Positions 1-11,172 of a DNA stretch of 64,000 nt are shown in pieces. Under the pieces are notes generated by a model, which made no database searches, was not told the DNA's origin, and worked only from the letters and a program-made list of their open reading frames with translations. Made by a program: the position numbers and the translations under genes. Positions within the stretch are counted from its first letter, which is position 1. Each line of letters begins with the position of its first letter. Origin of the DNA: Plotosus lineatus (lineage: Eukaryota > Chordata > Actinopteri > Siluriformes > Plotosidae); NCBI GenBank assembly GCA_024760905.1, contig CM045729.1, positions 59,731,080-59,795,079 of the forward strand, in the 5' to 3' direction.

Positions 1-735
1 TGGTCTAAAATTTTGTATGGTAATTATTCATTACAAAGGCGTCTAAATTTTCTTAAAAATGATGAAGATCTGAGGCGATCAATTGGGAATCTTCTCTGAA
101 ATCTGGTGATTTGGCACAGAATTTCAACAATAAATGAAATAGTGCCCGTTTTCTGAGGAATGTGAAAAAGAAGCAGTGCTAAGATCTGTTGATAGGCCAG
201 ACCCAAATCTCCTCGGTTGACAGCACGACAAGGTCAGGAGCAAACCATGCATTTGATGTCTCAAACAGCTGGTCCGTACATGCCACACAGAGGGCCTTCG
301 AAAACAGTTCAGTATTCCAAGGAACTAAAACATTACAGATCAGAAAACCATCTTGCATTGGGTTGACAATTTCTAAGCAACAAGCTTTGTTAAAGAAAAT
401 CACTGAATCGACCTATGAGTCCTCATACGCCCGAGAATACTAATGCATTGGGGTGATCTTTTATGTAGCCTGAGACTTTCTTTATGAAAGAATGCTTCAG
501 CTGTAGGAATTTCCTTGAGAACTGTGGGACTACCTTAAAGCAGGAGTGTATATTTTTCAACCCCAAATCTAACAAGTTTAAGGTGTGCAAATAACATTTT
601 TTTTTCTTTACCATTTTTAAAAATTGCCTTACAAATGTGGGAGGTTTCATTGTGTCACCCCGTATATGTTCTCAATTATATTGTTCGAAATAAATTTATA
701 TAAATTATATTTTTATTATTATATATTGTTATTAT
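1..735. other. Unassigned sequence, no gene recognised
   Basis: No repeat family or exon is recognised. The minus strand has two short open frames (about 423-650 and 179-403) without a recognisable domain. They sit in different frames with stops between them, so they do not form a supported gene. A decayed transposon remnant is possible. The last 70 bases are AT-rich. Confidence 0.4.
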
Positions 736-737
736 TA

Positions 738-1236
738 CAGTGATCCCTCACTTTCCAAGGTTAATTGGGACCGAGATCCCCCCCGTGACCGCTGAATACC
801 GCTGAATACCGCAAAGTAGGATCACCCCCCCCCCCCCCGACTGACGTATACGTACAGGTATATGTGTATATAATATCAATAAATACATATTCAACACTAT
901 AATTGCTTATAATAGCAATTAATCATTCAAAAATAATGCATAAGATGTGAATAAAATATAAATATACACACATACAGACGCGCACACTCACATAAAAATG
1001 TAACTAATTTTGATGGGGGGTTTTGGGTTGTTTTTTGTTTTTGTTTGTGGTTTTTTTTTTTTTTTTTTTTTTTTTTTGCATAATTGACCTCGTTTTGTGA
1101 CAATTTCCTTAACTTTTCCCCCTATTCTTCCTTAATTTCCTTATTTTTGAATTCGATGAATATTTAAAAAAAAAAAAACAGTGCACTGAAGCTGCATGAA
1201 TTGAACAGCAAAGTAGTGAGGGATCTCTCTCTCTCT

Positions 1237-1240
<4 letters not shown>
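738..1240 (+). mobile_element. Tigger-like MITE, family M1 (copy 1)
   Basis: The element starts with CAGTGATCCCTCACTTTCC directly after a TA dinucleotide and ends in the inverse motif (...AGTAGTGAGGGATC) near 1224, where it runs into CT and AT microsatellites. Pogo/Tigger-type elements such as human MER2 have CAGT...CCCTC termini and TA target duplications, which supports the class. It encodes nothing. It contains a C-run at 825-838 and a long T-run at 1051-1077. Other copies of the same sequence lie near 37.95-38.47 kb, 60.54-61.01 kb and, as a 3' remnant, 13.26-13.31 kb. Confidence 0.7.

Positions 1241-1316
<76 letters not shown>
1223..1316. repeat. Compound microsatellite (CT)n-(AT)n-(GATA)n
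   Basis: A CT run is followed by about 24 AT units and then seven or eight GATA units. It directly abuts the 3' end of the MITE at 0.7-1.2 kb. Confidence 0.95.
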
Positions 1317-3715
1317 TCAATTATAGCTGTTCCGAAGAAAACTGAAATTCACAGTAATCAGTATCGCTAGTTCACACCTGCGATTATGACAGAAAGTGGA
1401 GTAGAACTTGCATTCAGTAGAACTAATGATTTTACTCACACTTATATTCTAGTTCACCTGACATTCTGGGGCGTGCATTTTGGAGATGGCCTTCAATATA
1501 ATTCTGAAATTGTCACTGTGTATTGAAGTTGTGGATTTGATTTTTCATGTTTTTATCCTTCTAAAACAGAGACCGATATGTAGATACTATTCTGTTCCAG
1601 TTCAGAATAAAATGCAATACCTTAGAGACTAGAATTAGATAAATATTTTTTAACACCTACTAGCTTTCCAAGTTTTGTATCTCGGTGTCTGCTGACAGCT
1701 CTTGCACCATGTTTTCTGAATGTCATTGTTTACATCTGATGCATTGGACCTGTTCAATGCTTCATAATAGTGCACCACTTTTACACACCTCCCAGTACTT
1801 TGCTACTGCCATAGACATAAAACTCACTTGATTTGCTAGTGACTGCAGGTGTCACATTTGTCACATTACCTAAATAAACAGCAGATATCCATGTTTCGAT
1901 GCTTTATTTTTTTTTATATTTTCTTGGAAGATTACACATAGCAGCCATTTATGACTCATGAGTCAGAATGGCTAAAAGCAATGCAAATTTCTCTTTCATA
2001 CTCAAAACTTTCTCATTGGAAAGCTCTAAATCACAACACTTCACCATGTTGGCTTCCCTGACTAATGTGGTGGTAATCTTAGAGGTTTTCAGCACACCGT
2101 AACCATTCTTGTTGGCTGTGATTACTGCCAAAAAACCAAACAAACAAAAAAACACCTGAAATCCCAGTATGAGCTTACTGAATGCTTCTGCTACTCAAAA
2201 TTTCAGGCTGTCTTGTCACTGAATGTGAGTGAGATTTCATGATGGAAAAATGCATGTTTCCAAACCCCCTCCATAGTACTCCCAGGTCACACTTACAAAA
2301 CAAACAAGCAAATAAACAAAGACACGAAAATCGAGCATGGCCAAAATTGCAATTGGTGGATCTCTATTTGAAACATTGAGTGGGCAATTTTAATGAGTTC
2401 AAATTATAATTTGTAACAGTCATCTTAATCATGTTTTGACATTTTTTCCGGAATTTATCAAACCAGATTGTTAAAAGTTATATTAACGTGCAGCAAAGCA
2501 CTGGTGTTAAAGTAACACTTAAAGTGATACTTAAAGCCCCTCCTGAAGTACCATTTATAACCTTAATTAATTGTTGTTACTATATACTTGGTAGACACTG
2601 GTAATACTCTTTAAAGATTGAAAACTTCAAACATTAAAACACAGAAACAAATATTGAAGGTAAATAAGATATTCAATTTTATTTAATTCTGCATTAATAG
2701 CACTGCCTTAACCTTCAGTAATATATAGCTATGTGAAATAAAATGGTTTGTGTGGGCTATATAATCTCAGGTATGGGTGTAAGTGTTGAACACCTCCTAT
2801 ATTGCTGCTTGGTCTCTGAGATAGTTTTTAGGATACTGTACTTCTCAGAGGAGACATTTTAGAAAATTTCTCAGATGCAATCTTGCAAGTATTAAAAAAA
2901 CAACAACAATAAACATCTAAAAATGTTTGAATGTCTGAGTAAATGCTTTCAGAAAGGTGAAGCAACAGTCTCGGTATTTACTTATCTAAAATTTTTAACG
3001 ATCACATAACCAGAATGACAAATATAATTAAATACTGGGGTAAAATGGTGGAGCAGTGGAAAGAATGCCAGAGAATTTAAAACCCCTTCATTGGTCTCTA
3101 ACGAATTGACCATCACTGCGAAAGGTTGGTGCGCAACATCTCAGTTTGAATACACAGGTATTTCAGGTAGGCCTGAGTGTTAAAATGTTAGTGCTGTCAA
3201 AAGACACTTCATCAGCAGCTAAAAGACAATTACTTATTTATTTAAATGCGATAAATTTAAACTGCAGTAAAAGCATGTAAGGAATACACAACGTGTGCTT
3301 TCTCCATGGCTCATAAACAGCAATCATATCCCTTTACAATTGTGCATGCTTCAAGTAACATGCAAACAAACAGTCATTTAACAGTGAGGGATGTTTCACA
3401 CAGACTTGATGGATGTGGCAGCATTACCTGTAAACAAAAAAACAAAAAAAGAGTTTACTGAATGTAATTTCAGATCTCTATATAATCTATTCATGCAGCT
3501 GGAAATTTGTATATGCTGTTCAGTGAATCAGGCATATTATCTATCATTCATAACCACACTTTCCAAAAAAAACCCTAACAAACAACCAGACAAAACAAAA
3601 CAAAAAAAACCCAACAACCTTTATTACTCAATTAAACTGTGATTTAATGTTTTGGCTTATAAGGAAGGAAAAGAAACAGAACGTACAATGGCCAAATATA
3701 CACAGACCACCAATG
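1317..3715. other. Unassigned, largely unique sequence
   Basis: No repeat family, exon or RNA gene is recognised here. A 14-bp palindromic AP-1-type motif at 1952-1965 is followed by an octamer motif at 1981-1988 (annotated separately). Small open frames at 1949-2155 (-) and 3391-3642 (+) lack domains and conserved features. Confidence 0.5.
1952..1988. promoter_or_regulatory. Candidate AP-1 palindrome plus POU octamer
   Basis: TGACTCATGAGTCA at 1952-1965 is a perfect palindrome made of two overlapping AP-1 (TRE) half-palindromes. ATGCAAAT at 1981-1988 matches the POU-factor octamer. The two lie 15 bp apart. The motifs are visible, but any enhancer role is inference, because such short motifs occur by chance. 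Confidence 0.25.
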
Positions 3716-3760
3716 TCTTCATTATTATTATTGTTATTATTATGATGATGATGATGATGA

Positions 3761-3791
<31 letters not shown>

Positions 3792-3808
3792 TATTATTAT
3801 TATTATTC
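3716..3808. repeat. (ATT)n/(ATG)n microsatellite
   Basis: An imperfect trinucleotide array flanks the left side of an inverted SINE. A matching ATT array resumes at 4159, so the SINE appears to have inserted into the microsatellite. Confidence 0.9.
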
Positions 3809-4158
3809 TGTCTTCCTTTCAGCTTTTTCCCTTTTACTCAGGAGTCGCCACAGCGAATCATCTGATTCGCACGTTTGATTTGGCAGAGGTTTTTACATCG
3901 GATGCCCTTCCTGTCACAACCCTTTTAGCACAGGACAGAAACACACTGACGACTTTGCAGCTACTCTTTATGAAAGTCAGCAATGGTTCTTTTACATGCC
4001 TCTCACCAGAGACAGTGACAGACATGGCCCGCCTTTGATAACCCAGTTAGCTGCACTGGGGGGGGTGGACAGTGACAACCTTGTGGAGAGTGGGACTCGA
4101 ACCCCCAACCTTTGGATCAGCCATCCAGTGCCCTAAACCACTAGACCACCACTGCCCC
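3809..4158 (-). mobile_element. tRNA-headed SINE, tail A (copy A1)
   Basis: On the minus strand it reads head to tail: a GGGCAGTGGTGGTCTAGTGG head with tRNA box A and box B (GGGTTCGAGTCCC), then a body (AGCTAACTGGGTTATC...), then a tail with GGAAGGGCATCCGA and GTGGCGACTCCTGAGT. The tail resembles the 3' end of the RTE LINEs in this window. ATT arrays on both sides are consistent with insertion into a microsatellite. It is not a functional tRNA gene. It forms an inverted pair with the copy at 4250-4605. Confidence 0.85.
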
Positions 4159-4199
<41 letters not shown>

Positions 4200-4230
4200 G
4201 TTATTATTATTATTGTTATTATTATTATTT
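4159..4230. repeat. (ATT)n microsatellite between inverted SINEs
   Basis: About 24 ATT/GTT units separate two oppositely oriented SINE copies and would form the loop of a long hairpin. Confidence 0.9.
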
Positions 4231-4624
4231 ACTGTAATGCTTTAGGAAGGGGCAGTGGTGGTCTAGTGGTATAGGGCGCTGGATCGCTGATCCAAAGGTT
4301 GGGGGTTCGAGTCCCACTCTCCACAAGGTTGTCACCCCCCCCCCACCCCCCCAGTGCAGCTAACTGGGTTATCAAAGGCGGGCCATGTCTCTCACTGTCT
4401 ATGGTGAGAGGCATGTAAAAGAACCATTGCTGACTTTCGTAAAGAGTAGCTGCAAAGTCGTCAGTGTGTTTCTGTCCCTTGCTAAAAAGGGTTGTGACAG
4501 GAAGGGCATCCGACGTAAAAACCTCTGCCAAATCAAACGTGCGAATCAGATGATTTGCTGTGGCGACTCCCAAGTAAAAAAGGGAAAAAGCCGAAAGGAA
4601 GACAGACTGTAATGCTTTAGGAAG
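4231..4624 (+). mobile_element. tRNA-headed SINE, tail A (copy A2) with 19-bp TSD
   Basis: The SINE body is 4250-4605. It is flanked by a perfect 19-bp duplication, actgtaatgctttaggaag, at 4231-4249 and 4606-4624. Box A-like TGGTCTAGTGGT lies at 4259-4270 and box B GGGTTCGAGTCC at 4303-4314, which are internal Pol III promoter elements of the tRNA type. The tail ends GTGGCGACTCCCAAGT...GCCGAAAGGAAGACAG, like the RTE LINE 3' end. The undamaged TSD and intact head mark a recent insertion. An open frame through it has no coding meaning. Confidence 0.92.
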
Positions 4625-5049
4625 TGATCTCTTTTCATTCTCAAAATGCTCTCACATTTGTCTGTGGATATTCATGGAATCACATTTTAGTTGCTGCTTT
4701 GTGAACGCATCACAAAAAAATTCAAGCATGTCTAAAACGACTCTGATGTGGAGTCGTCTTAAACTCTTGTCACACATCTGCACATGTTGTAAGAAGGTAG
4801 AAAAGTTGACATTTTGCGAGTAGATACTTTCTAAAAACAATCAAACAAACAGACACACACACACACATACACACACACACACACACAAAATCTGATGTTT
4901 CACTTCATTCACCAAACCACTTAAACCCACTGTGGTCTCAGGGAGGCTGGAGAATATTTCAGTCGAAACTGGACAGCTTGCCAGCTATACACCCTGAACA
5001 GCTGGCCAGTTCACGAGACCATTGCAGGTCAACACAAATACATCCATTC
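4625..5049. other. (CA)n array and a decayed tail-B repeat fragment
   Basis: A CA microsatellite occupies 4852-4887. From about 4905 to 5049 the sequence (GGGAGGCTGGAG..., GAACAGCTGGCCAGTTCACGAG...) resembles, with much divergence, the SINE tail-B module seen elsewhere on the minus strand. No gene is seen. Confidence 0.4.
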
Positions 5050-5433
5050 ACACTCACACCTAGGAGGGCAGTGGTGATCTAGTGGAATAGGGCACTGGAT
5101 CGCTGATCCAAAGGTTGGGAGTTCGAGTCCCACTCTCCACAAGGTTGTCACTGTCCCCCCCAGTGCAGCTAACTGGGTTATCAAAGGCGGGCCATGTCTC
5201 TCACTGGCTATGGTGAGAGGCATGTAAAAGAACCATTGCTGACTTTCGTAAAGAGTAGCTGCAAAGTCGTCAGTGTGTTTCTGTCCCTTGCTAAAAAAAG
5301 GGTTGTGACAGGAAGGGCATCCGACGTAAAAACCTCTGCCAAATCAAACGTGCGAATCAGATGATTCGCTGTGGCGACTCCCGAGTAAAAGGGAAAAAGC
5401 GGAAAGGAAGACAGACAGACACTCACACCTAGG
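5050..5433 (+). mobile_element. tRNA-headed SINE, tail A (copy A3) with 15-bp TSD
   Basis: The SINE (5065-5418) is flanked by a perfect 15-bp repeat, acactcacacctagg, at 5050-5064 and 5419-5433. Head, box B (AGTTCGAGTCCC, slightly altered), body and RTE-like tail are all present. It is the third copy of the family within 1.6 kb. Confidence 0.9.
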
Positions 5434-7375
5434 GTTAATTTTGAATAGTCAGGTCACTTAATGTGCATCTCTTTCTACTATGGGAGGAAACCACTGAACC
5501 TGGAGGGAATCAATTCATGCATTGTGAGTTATATATATATAAGACATGAAACCTTTGATAGTAGTAATGAATTCATTATCCGTATAGTTTATCCTGTTTA
5601 GGGTTATAGAGAACCTGGAGCCAGTCCCAGCTGAATAGGGGGTAGATCCTGGACAGATCACCAGGCTATTGAAGGGCAAACGCAGATAAACAACCTCTCA
5701 TACTAATGTTCATGTCTAGGAGCAATATTCAGTATTGCCAGATAGTATAGAACAAAACAGAACCCAGTGGTCATGATTTATTATAGAATTAATGCAAGGC
5801 CTTAGACATAAACAATATACAGTAGTGTATTATGGGATATTTGTACACTGAATCTTTTTGAAAAAAAGGATTCTCTCGGAAAAGAATTGAAGCCACAAAT
5901 ACGCCTGCATGCAGTGTTTTCTGAAAACGGACATTTCAGAGACACAGAATTAATTTTGCACTTCAAATTATAAATAACTTAAATACACTAACAAGGTACT
6001 AAATCATTAAACTTGGTCAGCTTGTGGTCTTGGTCTCAAACACAACTTGGATATCTATTTACTTATGACCACCTACGGTCAAATTGGCACGTAAACATGG
6101 TCACGTAGATACAAAATATGAATAATGAGTATATGCCGACTCCTCCTATACCTGTTGAAAGTATGAACACTGACAGCTTTCCAGTGAGCAATAAGCATAC
6201 ACAGTATTTGCATTTTTGCTATAATAATTTTACTCACATTTTTGAAATAGTAAAGATCATATCCATGATTATATTCATTTTAATGAAGGCACAGTTCCTC
6301 TAGCCATGCTAATTAGCCATGGAAAAAAAGGTCAGATGCTCAGTTTCAAAGCAGTTTGCTGTGATGCACTGCAATTAAACAAGTTTTTGCTGGACCACTG
6401 ATCTAGAAAAGGCATTTTTACCCTTTGACTGAGTGCCTGAATTGAAATGTACATTCATGGGACATCTGTACTCTAGGAGGAGTGGTGCTCATCTAACAAT
6501 TTTGAGAAACATTCTCATTATTCTGAAATACTAAGAGCTGGATGTACTGGTCTGTTTGTGCTCATTTTCAGGCACATTTAGGCCACATTCTGCATATAAA
6601 TTCTTGTGTGCTAATGTCTAAAAATGGTGAATGAGCCTAAACACAGACTGAGCAAAAAATAAGAAGAAAGAAAGAAAATGAAGCATACTACATGTTTTGT
6701 AATAAAGTATATACGAAACCCTGGGCATTTATGTACAGTTTTGCATGTACATTAATTTAACAGGTTTATAGGTAATTTCCCAGTTTTAGGACTTTGGAGA
6801 GAAATCATTGTTGAGACAAGATACATGTTTTAACGCTGCTTGTCTGTTGGATGGTGTTTGTCACTCAGTCCAAGCCATAGGACAGATGTACAACAATTAA
6901 TTAAGCAATTTTTAACACATGAAATGATGCATTTCTTACACTCCAACTTTCTCAATTTTATAGTAGTGGGCGTCAAACCATATGTTATATAAAATATTGT
7001 TTAATTATTCACAGAGTAGTTTACATCAAGACTTTAATTAGGTGAAACTAGTAGGGAATCTAATCTCATATCAGCCATGGCCTCAGTGCACAAAGTTCTA
7101 TGTTCTACGAGTCTTTATTTCAAAAAATAAATAATCATAACAATTTTTTTATACATATATATATCTCCGATTAAAAAACTTGTATTTTCTCTCATAGCCC
7201 AAAGCGCATTTATCTCCCATTTGGTTGACTATTTCCACCATTGTCTGTCCATATGCATAATAAAATGGTGTAGCTGTGTAGTATTGTTGATTTCAATTGC
7301 ATTGGGAGTGCATTTTGCACCCAAAGTGTACTCCCCTCCCCCCGTAACTTCTCACATACCTACATTATAATGAAT
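5434..7375. other. Unassigned sequence with one decayed repeat fragment
   Basis: At about 5575-5700 there is a diverged tail-B-like fragment (GGAGCCAGTCCCAGCTGAATAGG..., CCTGGACAGATCACCAGG...). The rest is AT-rich and unassigned. The open frame at 6118-6303 shows no domain. No gene is supported. Confidence 0.45.
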
Positions 7376-7379
7376 TAGC

Positions 7380-7785
7380 CTAGGCAGCAAGTGGGTGGAG
7401 TGATTAGCATCCTCCTCACAGCAAGAAGATCCTGTGTTTGATTCCCAGCTCGGGGTTTCTGTGTGGAGTTTACATGTTCTGCATGAATATTCTCCAGGTA
7501 ATCTGGTTCCCTCCCAAAAACATGCACAGTTGGTTAATTGGCTGTTTCAAATCACCCATAGGTGTGGGTATGAATGGTTGTGTGAGTGTTGGCCATGCGA
7601 TAGCCTGGTGAGCTGTGCAGGGTGTACCCTGCTCTCACCTATAGTTGGCTGAGATGGGTGCCAGCCTCCCTGCAAACACAGGGAAAAACTCCAAACTCCA
7701 AACACAAACACTCGAGCTGGAAATTGAACCCAGGACCTTCTCACTGTGAGGCGGACGTGCTAACCACTTCCCTAGATTTCTTTTA
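7380..7785 (+). mobile_element. SINE family C, fold-back copy
   Basis: The left end has a tRNA-like head (GTGATTAGCATCCTCCTCACAGC...), then TGTGTGGAGTTTACATGTTCTGC, then a tail-B-like module (GCGATAGCCTGGTGAGC...). The right end (7685-7775) carries the same head in inverse orientation (...CCCAGGACCTTCTCACTGTGAGGC...GTGCTAACCACTTC). The element therefore begins and ends with inverted copies of one tRNA-like head. The frames on both strands are incidental. Confidence 0.6.
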
Positions 7786-8006
7786 CTAGTTAAACCCAAA
7801 ATTCAAACTGTAGCCCTGCACTTTAATTGTGGTTCGCTCATTATTGCCATGTGCAAGGCAATAGTATACATGTCGTACTTGTGGCACCTCTGCGCTCACA
7901 CCGCAGTAGGTGTATCAGCCTGTGAAACAAGAATCAAGATTGAGGAATTATAAATGGACTACAACACATTTCATACATGCAGAAGGAATTCTGGAAAGTA
8001 AACAAA

Positions 8007-8040
<34 letters not shown>

Positions 8041-8544
8041 AAGTGATTTGAATAATAGGGATCTGTGTCAAGGCTTAGTACATTTTTATGCCTGGTACCA
8101 CCCCAATTACTCTTTCACTTTTCGATGGACTATGTGTTAGGCTCAGATAATGGTGATATGATTACAAGCAATTAAAATTAAGCAATTAAATGCATTAAGT
8201 ATCCAAACTAATTTGCAATGTGATAGGCCGAGATGCTTATTCAATAACTAGCTGTGGCTGATTGTGCGTCTGGCACTGTTAGAAAACCTCTATATCACAG
8301 GATTTTGTAATGGAGATTTTCAAGTGGTAATTAGGCCACCACTATAGAGTATTGTATATGCATAGAGCATTGGCTTTACATATCACAGTGTACAAATTAT
8401 ATAAATATCAGATCAAGTTTAATTTTCAACAGCAATACTGCAACCATTGATTTCTTTCCGTACAGCACTTCTGATGACTACTTTTTTATTTTTATAACTC
8501 CTTAAACTGGAATTCTGCTTTGAAAGCTAATTCTTGCATTTATT
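7786..8544. other. Unassigned sequence with a poly(A) run
   Basis: A run of about 30 A lies at 8010-8039. Nothing upstream of it is recognisable as a retroelement. No gene is seen. Confidence 0.4.
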
Positions 8545-8862
8545 TTTTTGAACCACTTAAGCCTAATCAGGGTAGCGGGGAGACTGATGCCCATCTCAGC
8601 CAATTCTGAACGAGGGTGGGGTACACCCTGGACAGCTCACCAGGCCATCGCTGGGCAGAAACATGCTAACAGCTACACAGCTACTCTTTAAAAAAGTCAT
8701 CAATGGTTCTTTTACATGCTCTCACCATACACAATGAGAGACATTGCTGGCCTTTGAGAACCTAGTTAGCTGTACTGGGGGGCGGGCAGTGACAAGCGTT
8801 CATGGTGCTGCTTGAACCCCCAACTTTGCGGTCAGTAATCTACCACCGAGCCACCACTACCA
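8545..8862 (-). mobile_element. tRNA-headed SINE, tail B (copy B1), diverged
   Basis: Read on the minus strand, a degraded head (8805-8862) is followed by the common body (CTAACTAGGTTCTCAAAGGCC, diverged) and then tail B, which ends against a TTTTTTTGAACC edge. Box B is damaged. No TSD was recognised. It is older than the 4-5 kb copies, judging by its substitutions. Confidence 0.7.
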
Positions 8863-8864
8863 TA

Positions 8865-8866
8865 TA

Positions 8867-8916
<50 letters not shown>

Positions 8917-8923
8917 TAAATTA

Positions 8924-8964
<41 letters not shown>

Positions 8965-8983
8965 TAAAAAAAAAAAAAAATAA

Positions 8984-9040
<57 letters not shown>
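8865..9040. repeat. Long interrupted (AT)n tract
   Basis: Three AT-dinucleotide blocks are separated by AAATATAAATT- and A-rich interruptions. The apparent Tyr/Ile-alternating frame on the minus strand is microsatellite translation. Confidence 0.95.
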
Positions 9041-9042
<2 letters not shown>

Positions 9043-9371
9043 TAAATCCCTTTATTTCTTTACTCATTAATTCATGAATCATATTTGAACTTTGAACAAT
9101 GAATTCTGTGCTACTTTCTACATTAGATTTATAAACGAGACCCATTTTTACACTTTCTTAGCTTGTAGTGGCACTTAGACAGATTTAAACCATGGTTGCC
9201 AGTGTTGATTTGTCTATGTGGTTGCTAATGTCTCCTGTATACATGTATGTATATATGTGAGAGAATATTAAGAGGCTGTGCTGTTGAATAAAAGAGTACT
9301 CGCTGTTGCAGCATTTCAGGGCCAAGAGAGTGTTGTATATTGATCGTTGCAGGACCCTGAAATTTTTTTAG

Positions 9372-9376
<5 letters not shown>

Positions 9377-9436
<60 letters not shown>

Positions 9437-9448
9437 TATAATATATAT
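9377..9448. repeat. (AT)n tract abutting RTE copy A
   Basis: About 32 AT units end where the 3' end of the minus-strand RTE LINE begins (CTTCTTCTTTTACTTTCGGC). RTE copy C also ends at an AT tract. Confidence 0.9.
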
Positions 9449-10440
9449 ATCTTCTTCTTTTACTTTCGGCTGCTCCCTTCAGGGGTCGCCACAGCAAATC
9501 ATCCGCCTCCACCTCACCCTGTCCTCCGCATCTTCTTTTCTGACTCCAACGACCTTCATGTCTTCCTTCACCACATCCATAAATCTCTTCTTCGGTCTTC
9601 CTCGAGGCCTTCTGCCTGGTAGTTCCAACCTCAGCATCCTACTGCCAATATACTCACTATCCCTCCTCTGTACATGTCCAAACCATCTCAATCTAGCCTC
9701 TCTGACTTTGTCTCCAAAACATCTTACGTGGGCTGTCCCTCTGATATACTCATTTCTGATCCTATCCATCCTCGTTACTCCCAGGGAGAACCTCAACATT
9801 TTCATCTCCGCTACCTCCAGCTCTGCCTCCTGCCTTTTCCTCAGCGCCACTGTTTCTAAGCCATACAACATCACTGGCCTCACCACCATCTTGTACACTT
9901 TTCCCTTCATTCTTGCTGACACTCTCCTATCGCACATCACACCGGATACTTTTCTCCAACCATTCCAGCCTGCCTGCACACGCTTCTTCACCTCTTTTCC
10001 ACACTCTCCATTGCTCTGGATTGTTGAGCCTAAGTACTTAAAATCCTCCACCTTCGTTATCTCTGCTCCCTGTAACATCACCGTTCCTCCTGGGTCCTTC
10101 TCATTCACACACATGTATTCTGGTTTTCTGAGGCTAACCTTCATTCCTCTCCTTTCCAGGGCATACCTCCACCTCTCTAGATTTTCCTGCACTTGTTCTC
10201 TGCTCTCACTACAGATCACGATGTCATCTGCAAACATCATAGTCCATAGAGATTCTTGTCTCACCTCGTCTGTCAGCCTGTCCATCACCATAGCAAACAA
10301 GAAGGGGCTCAGAGCTGACCCTTGATGCAGTCCCACCTCCACCTTGAATTCGTCGGTCACACCGACAGCACACCTCACCACTGTCTTACATCTCTCATAC
10401 ATGTCCTGCACCACTCTAACATACTTCTCTGCCACTTTGA
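9449..10440 (-). mobile_element. RTE-type LINE copy A, 5'-truncated (RT C-terminal part)
   Basis: The minus strand encodes the downstream part of an RTE-clade reverse transcriptase. It runs from [15 protein letters not shown] through [18 protein letters not shown], the catalytic box MMFADD, KYLGSTIQSNGE and the conserved terminus WFGHVQRRD...[11 protein letters not shown]...CCGDP. A 3' tail TGGCGACCCCTGAAGGGAGCAGCCGAAAG follows. The LINE-homologous frame is uninterrupted. The open frame extends about 38 codons further (to 10555), but that part is the antisense of RTE copy B and is not genuine. The LINE sequence stops near 10436-10440, head to head with copy B. Such proteins make target-primed cDNA. 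This fragment lacks the endonuclease and cannot be autonomous. Confidence 0.9.
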
Positions 10441-10463
10441 GAGAGAAGAGGAAATGCGTGAGC

Positions 10464-11107
10464 CTAGGACTGAGAGTAGGGACTTTGAATGTTGGAACTA
10501 TGCAAGGAAAAGATAGGGAGCTGGCTGACATGATGCAGAGGAGAAAGGTGGACATATACTGTGTGTTCAGGAGACAAGGTGGAAAGGTAGCAAGGCTAGA
10601 AGCTTAGGAGCAGGGTTTAAACTGTTTTATAATGGTGTGGATGGGAAGAGAAATGGAGTAGGTGTCATCTTGAAGGAGGGGTTTGTCAGGAATGTTCTAG
10701 AAGTGAAAAGAGTATCAGACAGAGTGATGAGTCTCAAGTTAGAAATTGAAGGCGTGATGGTCAATGTTGTTAGTGCTTATGCCCCACAGGCAGGATGTAA
10801 GCTAGAAGAGAAGGAGAGATTCTGGAGTGAGGTAGATGAAGTGATGCAGAGTACCCCCAGAGGTGAAAGAGTGGTCATTGGAGCAGACTTCAATGGACAT
10901 GTTGGTGCAGGCAACAGAGGGGACGAGGAAGTGATGGGCAGGTTTGGTATCCAGGACAGGAACACAGAAGGACAGATGTTGATCGATTTTGCAAAAAGGA
11001 TGGAAATGGCTGTGGTGAATACTTTCTTCAAGAAGAAAAAGAAGCATAGGGTCACTTATGAAAGCGGAGGTAAGAGCATACAGGTAGACTACATCTTGTG
11101 TAGGTGA
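10464..11107 (+). pseudogene. RTE LINE endonuclease domain (frameshifted)
   Basis: The domain is an exonuclease-endonuclease-phosphatase fold endonuclease that nicks target DNA for LINE integration. Fish gene sets often mislabel it craniofacial development protein 2-like. Visible parts are GTLNVGTM at the start, DGKRNGVGVILKEGF, VVSAYAPQAGC, the catalytic-type GADFNGHVGAG and VDYILCR near the end. A 2-bp-type frameshift around 10565 separates the first 35 or so residues from the rest. A TGA follows VDYILCR where copy C keeps an arginine codon (CRRCNLKEV). Identity comes from motif recognition. The domain is certainly broken. Confidence 0.85.
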
Positions 11108-11172
11108 TGTAATTTGAAGGAAGTCAGTGACTGCAAAGTAGTAGTGGGTGAGAGTGTTACAAACAGCATAGG

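Noticed and set aside
179..650. Possible minus-strand gene from two adjacent small frames
   Set aside because: The frames differ, stops lie between them, and no domain or splice structure could be recognised.
4250..4330. tRNA gene call at the SINE heads (and at 57600-57672)
   Set aside because: Boxes A and B are present, but the sequence continues without an acceptor stem into SINE bodies with TSDs.
4385..4612. Open frames across SINE copies (also at 4229-4573, 5208-5426, 52216-52425 and 57068-57379)
   Set aside because: They translate tRNA-head, body and tail sequence repeated throughout the window. Their similarity to each other reflects the SINE, not a protein family.
9558..10325. 255-codon plus-strand frame opposite RTE copy A, and similar long frames opposite copies B and C (for example 12385-13341 minus)
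   Set aside because: They are antisense shadows of the RTE reverse transcriptase frames, rich in Ser, Pro, Thr and Leu, with no domain of their own.
9479..10555. 358-codon minus-strand frame as a complete gene
   Set aside because: Only the part up to about 10440 is LINE. The N-terminal residues come from the antisense of the neighbouring RTE copy.
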